A stretch of 64,000 nucleotides of DNA from Bradyrhizobium sp. S69 (GTDB lineage Bacteria; Pseudomonadota; Alphaproteobacteria; Rhizobiales; Xanthobacteraceae). A program made the translations under genes and the position numbers. The notes below the pieces were generated by a model, which saw nothing but the letters and a program-made list of their open reading frames with translations, had not been told where the DNA came from and searched no databases. This document shows, piece by piece, positions 26,222 through 35,046 of this stretch. Within the stretch, counting starts at the first letter, position 1; each line of letters begins with the position of its first letter. The stretch spans positions 180,992-244,991 of the forward strand of contig NZ_LMUK01000024.1 of NCBI RefSeq assembly GCF_009766005.1. The letters are read 5' to 3'.

Positions 26222-27061
26222 ATGCGTTCGTCATACCGTTGCTCGCCGGGACAGCAACGTGCGCGGCGCGCCAGCTTCGCCGGGATTGCGCTCGCACTCC
26301 TGATCGTCGGCGGCGCGCTTGGCGCGGGGCCGGCAGGTGCCGCCGGCGAAAAGGACGTGCTGGCGCCATCCGGTCATTTGCGTGTCGGGGTCTATCCGGG
26401 CAGCCCGACCTCGCAGGTGACCGATCCCAACACCCAGCAGATCCATGGCGTGACCTACGATCTCGGGCGGGAATTCGCCGCGCGACTGAACGTGCCGGTC
26501 GAATATGTCCCGTTCCAGCGCATCGCCGACGTCGTCGTTGCGATCAAGGACGGCAAGGTCGATTTCACCGTCACCAATGCCACGGCGGCGCGGGCCAACG
26601 ACGTGAGCTTCAGCCAAAATCTGTTATCGGTCGAGCTTGGCTATCTGGTTCCGGCCAATTCCGCGATCGTTCGGGCCGAGCAGATCGACGGGCCCGGCAT
26701 CCGCATCGGCGTCACCAAAGGCGGCACCTCGGAACGGGTTCTGTCGGAAAGATTCAAGAACGCGAAAATCACTTCCGCCGAAAGCGTCGCGGGCGCGATC
26801 AACGCGCTGCGCAATGGCGAACTCGACGTCTACGCCACCAACAAGGCCATCCTGTTCCAGATGTCGCAGTCGCTACCCGATGCGCGGGTGCTGGATGACA
26901 ATTGGGGCCAGGAGCATATGGCGATCGCGGTTCCGAAGGGGCGCGAGGCCGCACGCGAGCTGCTCGATGGCTTTGTGCGCGACGTCCAGTCCAGCGGACT
27001 CTTGGAGCAGATCGAGGCCAATGCAGGGCTGAAGGGCGCGGTGAAAGCCGCGAGGGATTGA
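26222..27061 (+). CDS. Orphan amino-acid class ABC substrate-binding protein
   Basis: A 279-aa exported receptor. A long basic N-terminal region precedes the signal core FAGIALALLIVGGALG, with cleavage near AGAAG. The family-3 fold shows LRVGVYPGSPTSQ, HGVTYDLGREFAARL, VVVAIKDGKVDFTVTNATA, GIRIGVTKGGTSERVL and ALRNGELDVYATNK. AAGGAG lies 8 bases before ATG 26222. No permease or ATPase is near, so it must use components encoded elsewhere or act as a sensor for a neighbouring system such as the downstream two-component genes; the latter is speculative. Confidence 0.87.
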   Translation: MRSSYRCSPGQQRARRASFAGIALALLIVGGALGAGPAGAAGEKDVLAPSGHLRVGVYPGSPTSQVTDPNTQQIHGVTYDLGREFAARLNVPVEYVPFQRIADVVVAIKDGKVDFTVTNATAARANDVSFSQNLLSVELGYLVPANSAIVRAEQIDGPGIRIGVTKGGTSERVLSERFKNAKITSAESVAGAINALRNGELDVYATNKAILFQMSQSLPDARVLDDNWGQEHMAIAVPKGREAARELLDGFVRDVQSSGLLEQIEANAGLKGAVKAARD

Positions 27062-27085
27062 AACGGACAGGCGCACGCAGGTTGT

Positions 27086-27308
27086 GCCTGTGAAGCTACC
27101 TCGGCCGTCATCCTGAGGTGCGCGTCGTCTTCGACGCGCCTCGAAGGATGGTGTTCAGCGCAGTGCGTGCGGCCATCCTTCGAGGCGCGCAAGAAAGTGC
27201 GCGCACCTCAGGATGACGGTTTCGCATTTTGCGCGGCCTCATGGTGAGGAGGCGCCCTTGCGCCGTCTCGCCGCTCCTCAGGATGACGGCGGTGATGGCT
27301 TCACAGGC
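27086..27308. repeat. Nested inverted repeats (CATCCTTCGAG family, copy 1)
   Basis: Outermost arms GCCTGTGAAGC (27086-27096) and GCTTCACAGGC (27298-27308) are perfect. Inside, a 20-bp perfect inverted repeat pairs 27105-27124 with 27200-27219 (CCTGAGG type), and a 17-bp one pairs 27135-27151 with 27173-27189 (CATCCTTCGAGG type). The same family recurs at 43129-43239. The right edge reaches the stop of the response-regulator gene and may end its transcript. Confidence 0.75.
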
Positions 27309-28210
27309 TAAAGTCCCGTCAGCACGCGCACGGCCTTGGCGGCGGCGGAGGCGCGGTTTTCGACGCTGATTTTCAGATAGATCTGGTCGAGATATTTGTT
27401 GACCGTGCGGGGACTGAGCCCGAGGATTTCCGCGATATCGCGATTGGATTTGCCGGCCGCGATCCAGAGCAGCACGTCGGTCTCGCGGTCCGTCAACGCG
27501 AAGGCGCGCCGCAGCGCCGACTTGTCGGCGGCGGCTTCGACCAGCGCCAGCCGCAGCAGGATTTCGCTGTCCGAGACCTTGCCGACATAGATGATCTCGA
27601 TCGCGCGGTCGCCGACCTTCATCTTGGTGCTGGACGCCTGCCCGTTGGACGGCGGGTTCAAACAGGATGCGAGTTCGAGCGGGACGGTAAACGCCGCCGT
27701 GTCCTCATAGTTGAGGACCTCCTTGAGCAGGCGGGTCGCCTGCGGCGTGCTCCACACCGTGCGGCCGGTGCTATCGACCGCAATCAGAAAACGTCCGGTC
27801 AGATCCAGCGCGGCCCGCGCACTGCGGACACTTTGCGCGGTCGCGAGGTGGCGCTGGATCCTCGGCAGCAGTTCGCCGGGAATGATAGGCTTGGTGACGT
27901 AGTCGACGCCGCCGGCCTCGAAACCGCGAATGATATCTTCGGTCTCGCTCAGGCCGGTCATGAAGATCACCGGCAGATCGACAAAGGATGCGCTGGCCTT
28001 CAGCCTGCGGCAGGTCTCGAAGCCGTCCAGCCCCGGCATCACGGCATCCATCAGCACGATATCAGGCGCGACGCGATCGACCAGCGCCATCGCAGCCAGC
28101 CCGTTGAGCGCAACAAGCACGGTCAAGCCGGCGTCTTCCAGCGCGTCGGTGAGGAAGTTCAGCGATTCCACCGAGTCATCGACGATCAGGACCGTTTCGC
28201 GGCTCTTCAT
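27308..28210 (-). CDS. Response regulator, receiver plus LuxR-type HTH
   Basis: A 300-aa regulator. The N-terminal receiver has VLIVDDSVESL, phospho-acceptor Asp in DIVLMDAVMPGLDG, the switch Thr in VIFMTGLSE and Lys in YVTKPIIPGE. A middle region of about 100 residues has a PAS-like look (GRFLIAVDSTGRTVWSTPQA). The C-terminal GerE/LuxR helix-turn-helix is LTDRETDVLLWIAAGKSNRD followed by IAEILGLSPRTVNKYLDQIY. Its ATG overlaps the stop of the permease-kinase gene (ATGA), so it is almost certainly the cognate output of that kinase. Target genes are unknown. Confidence 0.92.
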   Translation of the reverse strand: MKSRETVLIVDDSVESLNFLTDALEDAGLTVLVALNGLAAMALVDRVAPDIVLMDAVMPGLDGFETCRRLKASASFVDLPVIFMTGLSETEDIIRGFEAGGVDYVTKPIIPGELLPRIQRHLATAQSVRSARAALDLTGRFLIAVDSTGRTVWSTPQATRLLKEVLNYEDTAAFTVPLELASCLNPPSNGQASSTKMKVGDRAIEIIYVGKVSDSEILLRLALVEAAADKSALRRAFALTDRETDVLLWIAAGKSNRDIAEILGLSPRTVNKYLDQIYLKISVENRASAAAKAVRVLTGL

Positions 28211-31200
28211 GCGCCCTGCTCCTGCTCGATCAGTTCCGAGAGCAGCGCGATATAGCGCGGGAAATCCAGGTCGCGCGACAGCGGTTCGAGGCGATCGACC
28301 AGCCAGCGGTAGTCCTGCGACTGCGAGGCGACATCCGATAGTTTCTCCCGGATACCGCGGACATAGCCGATCTCGCCCAGTTGACGGAGATCCAACAGCT
28401 CACGCAGGTCCGGCATCCTTTGATTCTTGTCCGCCAGATCTTTGCTTGCCAGATCTTGGCCTGCCAGATTTTTGCCTGACATAACCGTTGCCTCGACGTC
28501 GTGGGCGGCCCCGTTGATCGGCTGCTCGCCGTCCGACATATCGGATCCCGGCTTGACGATCCACTCGATGTCCAGGAGATCGGCGATGGTTTGCAACAGG
28601 CTGCCGATATAGAATGGCTTGATCTGTACCGCGTCGTAATGCCGGATGCGGCCCCGATGGGCATCGATCTCGAAAGCGTTGCCCGAGAGCATCACGATAC
28701 GCGACGATGGCGACACCCGCTCGTGAAGCTCGGCGGCGACATCCCATCCGCTCATGCCGGGCATCGCGACGTCGAGCAGCACAAGATCCGGCTGGTGCTC
28801 GCGCGCCATGTTCAGGCAGGCGATGCCAGAATCGGCGACAATGACGGAAAAGCCGAGCGGGCCCAGCACTTCAGTGACGATGGCGCAATGCGTTCGGTCG
28901 TCGTCCGCGACGATGATCGAGCGCCGGCGGCCGCGATAGCCTCTGATATCGGTATGCGGCTTCGGCGGCGCGGTCGGGTAAGTGACTTCGGACAGCAGCA
29001 GCCGGGCCTTGAACACGCTGCCTTTGTCCGGCTCGCTGGTCAGATTGATCTCGCCGCCCATCACCTGGACCAGCATCTTGGTGATGGTGAGGCCGAGGCC
29101 GGTGCCCGGGACCGCCGCGCCGTTCGGCTGTTCGCCGCGCTCGAACGGCTCGAAGATCCGCGCCTGATCCTCGGGGCGAATGCCGAACCCGGTGTCGGAG
29201 ACTTCGATTTCGGCGAACATGTTGCGGTAGCGGATACGTAAAGTGACCTGCCCGCGCTGGGTGTATTTGACGGCATTCGACAGCAGGTTGATGATGATCT
29301 GGCGCAGCCGCCGCCCATCGCCGTACACCGCGGCCGGCAGCGGGTCCAGAATCTCGAAATTGAAATCCAGGCCCTTGGTATTGGCCTGGAGCCGGAACAT
29401 ATCCGCGAGCTGTTCCAGCAATTCTCGTAGATGCAGTTCCTCGCGCCGCAGATAAAGCTGACCGGATTCGATCTTCGAAATATCCAGCAGGCCATCGACC
29501 AGGCCCGACATGTGCTCGGCGCTGCGGCGAACCACGTTGATGGCGCTGCGGCGATGCGCCGGGATGGATGAGTCGTTGGTCAATATCTGGCCATAGCCCA
29601 GCACCGCGTTGAGCGGCGAGCGCAATTCATGGCTGATGCCGATCATGTAGCGGCTCTTGGCGAGATTGGCCGCGACCGCGACATCCTTGGCTTTTTGCAG
29701 TTCGGCATTGGACGCCTGAAGCGCCGCGTCGGTGCGGGTATGGGCGTCGATTTCCTCCATCAGCAGCGTGGTTTGCCGCTCGGATTCTTCCTGCGCCAGG
29801 GTGCGGCTCTCGCGCGCCAGCACGATCATCCAGGCCGACACGGCGCCCACGATCGCGAAGACCCAGAAGGTGTGCACCGACATCGACCAGATCACGTCGG
29901 CCCGGTTGCCGTCCTCCAGGATGGTTTGAACGTGAACGAACGCGACCACGCCGGCAATCATCAGGGCCAACGAGAAGAACACGATGGCGTAGCGGGCGAA
30001 GCGCTCAAGCGTGACGCCGACCGCCCGCTTCGGCGCGATATCCTTCAGCACGCCGGAGATCTGCTCGGTGAGACTGTAGCCGGGCTTGCAGCGATCGCCG
30101 CAGCGCGCGTCGAGCGTGCAGCACAGCGAACAGATCGGCCCGTCATAGGCCGGGCACGACGCCATGTCCTCGGCATCGAAAGTGTGTTCGCAAATACAGC
30201 AGGTGCGGCGAACCAATGAGGGCGGCGATTGGTCGGGCACCCGCGCCAGATAATGCTTGCCTTTGGTTGCAAACGCCAGCACCGGGGTGAGGACAAACGC
30301 CGTCAGCAATCCGATGAAGCCGGACAGCGCTTCCATGTCTTCGCCGAGCGCGCCGGAGAACGTCAGCAACGCCAGGAAGCTTGCGAACATCATCGCTCCA
30401 GAGCCGACCGGATTGGCCCCGGGCAAATAAGCGCGCTTGAATTCGATCCCGCTCGGGCTGAGGCCGAGCGGCTTGTTGATGACGAGATCGGCCGTCAGCG
30501 CGCCGATCCAGGCCACCGCGAGGTTGGAATAGATCGCCAGGATCGAACCGAGTGCGTGATAGACGCCGAGCTGCATGATCAGAAGCGCGATCGCCACATT
30601 GAAGACCAGCCAGATCACGCGCCCGGGATGGCTGTGCGTCATGCGGGCAAAGAAATTCGACCACGCGATCGAGCCGGCATAGGCGTTGGTCACGTTGATC
30701 TTGATCTGCGACAGCGTCACGAACAGCACCGTGGCGGCGACGATCAGGCGATCCGAATGGAACAGATAGCTGAAGCCGACGCGATACATTTCGACCGGCT
30801 CGGCGGCATATTGCGGCGTCAGGCCGTGACGCATCGCGACCACCGCCAGCACCGATCCGGCCAGCATCTTCAGCGCACCGACCACGATCCAGCCGGGACC
30901 GCCGATCAGCGTGGCGCTCCACCAGCGCCAGTCGAAGCGGCTGCGATCGCGCGGCGGCATGAATCGGAGGAAATCCGCCTGCTCGCCGATCTGTCCCATC
31001 AGCGAGAAGATCACCGATGCGGCGGCGCCGAACAGTACGAAATCGAATGCGGGCTTCATGCCATCGACACCGGCAAAGTTGATCCAGCTCCGGAAATTGT
31101 CCGGCGCCATGATGGCCAGCGCCACGAACGGCGATAGTTGCAGGACGGTCCAGAGCGGCTGGGTCCACAATTGCAGCCGGCTGATCAGCGTGATGCCATA

Positions 31201-31695
31201 GGCCACCAGCGGAATGATGATCAGCGAGGACAGCGCGTAGCCGACCTGGAGCGGAATCCCCAACCCCATTTCGAGTGCGACGGCCATGATGGCGGCCTCG
31301 ATCGCAAAGAACACGAAGGTGAAGATCGCGTAGATCAGCGACGAGAGCGAGGAGCCGAGATAGCCGAAGCCTGCGCCCCTGGTCAGAAGGTCGATGTCGA
31401 GGCCGTAGGTCGCAGCGTAATAGGCAATCGCCAGCGAACTCAAGAAAATCAGCGTCGAAACCACGGCAATGGCGCAGATCGCGTTGGTGAAGCCATATTG
31501 CAGCGTAATCAGGCCGCCGATCGCCTCCAGCGCCAGGAATGAGATCGAACCAACGGCGGTGTTGGCGACGCGAAAATGCGACCAACGGCGCGCCACCCTG
31601 CCCGTAAAGCGCAGCGCATAGTCCTCAAGCGACTGATCGGCGACCCATTGATTGTATTGTCGCCGGACACGCACGATCCGTTGTGTCGCCGACAT
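28207..31695 (-). CDS. NCS1-type permease fused to hybrid sensor histidine kinase
   Basis: An 1162-aa inner-membrane hybrid. Residues about 1-490 form a 12-segment NCS1 nucleobase/cation symporter-like domain (ending GKHYLARVPDQ). About 494-542 is a cysteine-rich module (CCICEHTF, CPAYDGPICSLCC, CGDRC) suggestive of zinc binding. Two more membrane segments and a coiled coil lead to HisKA with His689 in ISHELRSPLN. HATPase motifs are NLLSNAVKYT, DTGFGI and GTGLGLTI, and the receiver has the acceptor Asp near 975 in LLDVAMPGMSG. A C-terminal tail contains a 5-residue repeat. It likely senses a nucleobase-like compound; transport activity is untested. Confidence 0.9.
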   Translation of the reverse strand: MSATQRIVRVRRQYNQWVADQSLEDYALRFTGRVARRWSHFRVANTAVGSISFLALEAIGGLITLQYGFTNAICAIAVVSTLIFLSSLAIAYYAATYGLDIDLLTRGAGFGYLGSSLSSLIYAIFTFVFFAIEAAIMAVALEMGLGIPLQVGYALSSLIIIPLVAYGITLISRLQLWTQPLWTVLQLSPFVALAIMAPDNFRSWINFAGVDGMKPAFDFVLFGAAASVIFSLMGQIGEQADFLRFMPPRDRSRFDWRWWSATLIGGPGWIVVGALKMLAGSVLAVVAMRHGLTPQYAAEPVEMYRVGFSYLFHSDRLIVAATVLFVTLSQIKINVTNAYAGSIAWSNFFARMTHSHPGRVIWLVFNVAIALLIMQLGVYHALGSILAIYSNLAVAWIGALTADLVINKPLGLSPSGIEFKRAYLPGANPVGSGAMMFASFLALLTFSGALGEDMEALSGFIGLLTAFVLTPVLAFATKGKHYLARVPDQSPPSLVRRTCCICEHTFDAEDMASCPAYDGPICSLCCTLDARCGDRCKPGYSLTEQISGVLKDIAPKRAVGVTLERFARYAIVFFSLALMIAGVVAFVHVQTILEDGNRADVIWSMSVHTFWVFAIVGAVSAWMIVLARESRTLAQEESERQTTLLMEEIDAHTRTDAALQASNAELQKAKDVAVAANLAKSRYMIGISHELRSPLNAVLGYGQILTNDSSIPAHRRSAINVVRRSAEHMSGLVDGLLDISKIESGQLYLRREELHLRELLEQLADMFRLQANTKGLDFNFEILDPLPAAVYGDGRRLRQIIINLLSNAVKYTQRGQVTLRIRYRNMFAEIEVSDTGFGIRPEDQARIFEPFERGEQPNGAAVPGTGLGLTITKMLVQVMGGEINLTSEPDKGSVFKARLLLSEVTYPTAPPKPHTDIRGYRGRRRSIIVADDDRTHCAIVTEVLGPLGFSVIVADSGIACLNMAREHQPDLVLLDVAMPGMSGWDVAAELHERVSPSSRIVMLSGNAFEIDAHRGRIRHYDAVQIKPFYIGSLLQTIADLLDIEWIVKPGSDMSDGEQPINGAAHDVEATVMSGKNLAGQDLASKDLADKNQRMPDLRELLDLRQLGEIGYVRGIREKLSDVASQSQDYRWLVDRLEPLSRDLDFPRYIALLSELIEQEQGA
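28431..28480. repeat. 15-bp tandem repeat inside the kinase tail
   Basis: About three copies of TGCCAGATCTTGGCC-like units encode the pentad NLAGQ-DLASK-DLADK near the C-terminus of the permease-kinase, between the receiver and the final helices. Confidence 0.6.
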
Positions 31696-31949
31696 CAGTC
31701 ATGACCCCCGCGGACGTTCTTTTCGCAGCTTCACACCATGGTCGCTTCACGCCATGGCCACGACCGCCGAAACCAGCCTAGTCGAATGCGATTGCCTACA
31801 AGAGGGTAAATCCACGTATATCGCGCCGCAGTCATCCGCGACCTATTGTCCGCCAACGCGCGCCGGATGCGGCGCGCGCGGGCGTTGATGCCGTCGAAAG
31901 CCCCATAACGTCCAAACAAAGGGCACTGCCTGGCGTGGGTTTGCGCAAA
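31696..31949. other. Intergenic region upstream of the permease-kinase
   Basis: Nothing recognised beyond a short direct repeat (CGCTTCACGCCATGG/CAGCTTCACACCATGG-like, about 31731-31757). It should hold the promoter of the two-component operon and the end of the MetX-like operon. Confidence 0.3.
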
Positions 31950-32966
31950 TCAGCTGGCAAGCAGCTCCTTGAGCGCGGCGTCGATGGTCTTGATGTCGTC
32001 GGGGCTGGTGCCGGGTCCGCCGGCGAAATGACCCCAATACGTCTTGACCACCCGCAACTCGGCGTTCGGCATGTTCTCGACCTCGAAGGCGCTGTCTTCC
32101 GGCGGGAAATAGAGATCGGTCGAGGCCGGCATCACGATGGCCTTGGCCTTGATCGACGAGAGCGCCTTCTTGTAGTCGCCGCCGTACAGCGGATTGTTGG
32201 AGATGTCGCCGTTCTGCCAGGTGGAGAGCATGGTCAGGAGATTGTTGGCGTCCTTTGAAAGCAGCCAGCCCTCCCAGAACCCCACCAAAAAATCTTCCAG
32301 CGAGGCGTAGCCCATCTTCTTGAGATCGGCCTCGACGCGATAGAAGGTCTGGGAAAATCCCCACCCCGCATAGACCCGGGACGCGGCGCGCAATCCCTTG
32401 GCGGGCTGCTCCTTGTAGAAGCCGTCGGCGAAGGCGGCATCGGCCTGAAGTGCCGCCTTGACGCCCTCGAGGAACACGAAATTATGCCGGGAGCATTTGG
32501 CCGATCCCTGGAACGGCAGGATGCGCTCCACCATGTCGGGGAAGATCGCGCCCCAATGGAACGTCTGCAGCGCGCCCATCGACCAACCGGTCACCAGCTT
32601 GATCTTGCTGATGCCGAATTTCTCGGTCACCAGCCGGTGCTGCTGCACGACGTTATCGTAGGCCGTGACCTTCGGAAAACGCGAGGCATTGTAGGGCGCC
32701 GGCGTATTGCTCGGCGACGACGACAGTCCGTTGCCGAACATGTTGGGAACGATGATGAAATATTTACGCGGATCGAGCGCCATGCTCTCGCTGATCAGCC
32801 ACTCGTTTTCGAGATGCGTTCCCGAATACCAGCAGGGATAGACGATGACGTTATCCTTGGCCTCGTTGAGCTTGCCGTAGGTCTTGTAGGCCATCTGGGC
32901 CCCGCGGATGGTCTGCCCGGATTGCAGGACAACGTCGCCAAGCTCGAATATTTCGTAGTCGGCCAT
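31950..32966 (-). CDS. MetX-like (homoserine O-acetyltransferase family) alpha/beta hydrolase
   Basis: A 338-aa alpha/beta-hydrolase of the MetX/HAT family. The nucleophile elbow is GWSMGALQT (family form GGSMGG is changed), the acid is in PASTDLYFPPED and the His in YWGHFAGG. True MetX acyltransferases carry extra substrate-binding motifs not evident here, so a hydrolase or different acyltransferase is likely. AGGAG lies 7 bases before the start. It follows the PotA-like gene by 64 bases in a polyamine-type importer operon, suggesting that it processes the imported compound. Confidence 0.88.
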   Translation of the reverse strand: MADYEIFELGDVVLQSGQTIRGAQMAYKTYGKLNEAKDNVIVYPCWYSGTHLENEWLISESMALDPRKYFIIVPNMFGNGLSSSPSNTPAPYNASRFPKVTAYDNVVQQHRLVTEKFGISKIKLVTGWSMGALQTFHWGAIFPDMVERILPFQGSAKCSRHNFVFLEGVKAALQADAAFADGFYKEQPAKGLRAASRVYAGWGFSQTFYRVEADLKKMGYASLEDFLVGFWEGWLLSKDANNLLTMLSTWQNGDISNNPLYGGDYKKALSSIKAKAIVMPASTDLYFPPEDSAFEVENMPNAELRVVKTYWGHFAGGPGTSPDDIKTIDAALKELLAS

Positions 32967-33030
32967 CTAAATCTCCTCTTGCTGCTGCGGTTAGGCGTCT
33001 GACGATTGAAGGCGGTGGTGGTGTCGATTT

Positions 33031-34143
33031 TCAGGTTCGCTCCAGCAGACGGGCATGATCGATCGCCCATGTCGCCAGCACGACGTCGCCGATGACAAGC
33101 GGATCCCTGAAGAAAACCCGCTCCGGCACATAGGCGACGAATTCCTCGTCGGCGATCGCATCCAGCATCACCTTGACGAACGATCCCTGATATTCGATCG
33201 CAAGCACGCGACTCGACAGCGCCGACCGGTCCTGCGGCGAGATCTCGGCATCGGGACGCAACAGCTCGATGTCGTCGCGCCTGACCGCGACATCGATGCG
33301 GTCGCCGACGCCGATCCGCGCATTGCCACGCAGCGGCGCCGCCAGCGTCTTGCGATCGGGCTGCGCGAACATCAGCCGGCCGCCCTCGATGGTCTCGACC
33401 TTGCCCGACAGCACATTCTGGCCGCCGAGAAACTCCGCGACATAGCGATCCCGGGGACTGGCATAGACTTCCCGCGCGGGCCCGGCCTGCTTGATCTGGC
33501 CGGCTTCCATCACCACCACCATATCGGCCAGCGCAATGGCTTCGAGCTGCGAGTGGGTGACGTGCACGAAGGTGATGCCGAGCTCGCGCTGCATGCGCTG
33601 CAGCTCCAGACGCATCTGCACCCGCAATTGCTCGTCGAGTGCCGACAGCGGCTCATCGAGCAGCAGCACGCGCGGCTCGGTGATCGCGGCACGCGCCAGC
33701 GCCACGCGCTGCTGCTGGCCGCCCGAAAGTTGCGCCGGCAGGCGGTCGGCGAGTTCGGTCAGCCGCACCTTCTCGATCATCGCATCGGTCTGCCGGTAAC
33801 GATCGGCTTTCGATAGGCCGCGCACCCGCAGCGCGAAGGCGATATTGTCGCGAACGCTCAGATGCGGAAACAGCGCATAGGACTGGAACATCATCGCGGT
33901 GCCGCGCTGCACCGGCGCGAGGCCAACGACGTTCTCGCCGCCGATCACGATTTCGCCGTCGGTCGGATCCTCGTGGCCCGCGATCATGCGCAGGATCGTG
34001 GTCTTGCCGCAGCCCGACGGTCCGAGGAAGCAGCAATAGGCGCCGTCCGGAATCTTCAGGTTGATGCCGTGCACCACGGAGTGGACGCCGTCATAGCTTT
34101 TGCTCAGGCCTGCCAGTTCGATATCGCCGCGCGAAACCGCCAT
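33031..34143 (-). CDS. Spermidine/putrescine-class ABC transporter ATP-binding protein
   Basis: A 370-aa PotA-class ATPase. Walker A is GPSGCGKTT, the Q-loop is FQSYALFPHLSV, the signature LSGGQQQRVALARA, Walker B is LLLDEPLSALD, and the switch His is in HVTHSQLEA. A C-terminal TOBE domain follows from about residue 285 (RIGVGDRIDVAVRRDDIELL). It is the energising subunit for the permeases encoded upstream. AGGA is 7 bases before the ATG, overlapping the stop of the preceding permease region. Confidence 0.93.
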   Translation of the reverse strand: MAVSRGDIELAGLSKSYDGVHSVVHGINLKIPDGAYCCFLGPSGCGKTTILRMIAGHEDPTDGEIVIGGENVVGLAPVQRGTAMMFQSYALFPHLSVRDNIAFALRVRGLSKADRYRQTDAMIEKVRLTELADRLPAQLSGGQQQRVALARAAITEPRVLLLDEPLSALDEQLRVQMRLELQRMQRELGITFVHVTHSQLEAIALADMVVVMEAGQIKQAGPAREVYASPRDRYVAEFLGGQNVLSGKVETIEGGRLMFAQPDRKTLAAPLRGNARIGVGDRIDVAVRRDDIELLRPDAEISPQDRSALSSRVLAIEYQGSFVKVMLDAIADEEFVAYVPERVFFRDPLVIGDVVLATWAIDHARLLERT

Positions 34144-34152
34144 AGGTTATCC

Positions 34153-35046
34153 TCAATGTCCGCCGACGCGAGCGCCGCGCCGTTTTTGCATCAGCACGAT
34201 GGCGCCCAGCGCCGTCCCGATGATGATGAAGGAGATGATGGTGGTCACCGTGCCGAGCGCGTACAGCGACGGCGAGGTGACGTTGAGGGTCATGCTCCAG
34301 ATCTCCAGCGGCAGGGTATTTTGCGGCCCCGCGGTCTGCAGCGTCCGGGCGAACTCGTCGTAGGACAGCGTGAAACCGAACAGCGCCACCGCGACCAGGC
34401 CCGGCGCCAGCACCGGAATAATCACCAGCCGGATGATCTGCCAGGGCGTGGCGCCGAGGTCGCGCGCCGCCTCTTCCCAGGCCGGATTGAAACGCGACAT
34501 CACCGCGAACATCACCAGCACGCCGAACGGCAAGGTCCAGGAGAGTTGCGCGCCGAGCGCCGAGCCGTACCAGGAGGTATCGATGCCCAGCGCGTTGAAC
34601 AGAAGTCCGACCCCGATGCCAAGCACCAGGCCGGGCGCCACCAGGCTGCCGATCATTAGGGAGAACACGACATTGTCGCCGGGAAATCGGCGGCGGAACG
34701 CCATCGCGGCCATGAAGGAGACCACCACGGTGATGATCGTCACCAGGATGGCGAGCTTGATCGAGCGGTCGAAGGCGCCCTTGACGTCGCCGGTTCGCAC
34801 CTGCGTGAACAAATCGACGAACCAGTGCAGCGACAGGCCCTTCATCGGAAACACCAGGCCGCCGCGCACATCCTGAAACGACAGGATGTAGATGCAGATC
34901 ATCGGGCCATAGAGCGCCACGACGTAAAAAGTAAACAGCGTGGCCAGCAGGTAGAAGGTCCAGGGCCGGCCACCGCGGCTCGGCGAGATCGCCCGCTGTT
35001 TTGCGCGCGCCGGCGCCAGCGCGGCTGCTTGCTGGGCCGCGCTCAT
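34153..35046 (-). CDS. Spermidine/putrescine-class ABC permease (PotC-like)
   Basis: A 297-aa permease with six hydrophobic segments; the first is TFYLLATLFTFYVVALYGPM. The coupling loop is EEAARDLGATPWQIIRLVIIP. The domain order and FDRSIKLAILVTIITVVVS segment fit the PotC side of the heterodimer. It starts in an ATGA overlap with the PotB-like gene and ends 9 bases before the ATPase gene. Confidence 0.92.
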   Translation of the reverse strand: MSAAQQAAALAPARAKQRAISPSRGGRPWTFYLLATLFTFYVVALYGPMICIYILSFQDVRGGLVFPMKGLSLHWFVDLFTQVRTGDVKGAFDRSIKLAILVTIITVVVSFMAAMAFRRRFPGDNVVFSLMIGSLVAPGLVLGIGVGLLFNALGIDTSWYGSALGAQLSWTLPFGVLVMFAVMSRFNPAWEEAARDLGATPWQIIRLVIIPVLAPGLVAVALFGFTLSYDEFARTLQTAGPQNTLPLEIWSMTLNVTSPSLYALGTVTTIISFIIIGTALGAIVLMQKRRGARVGGH

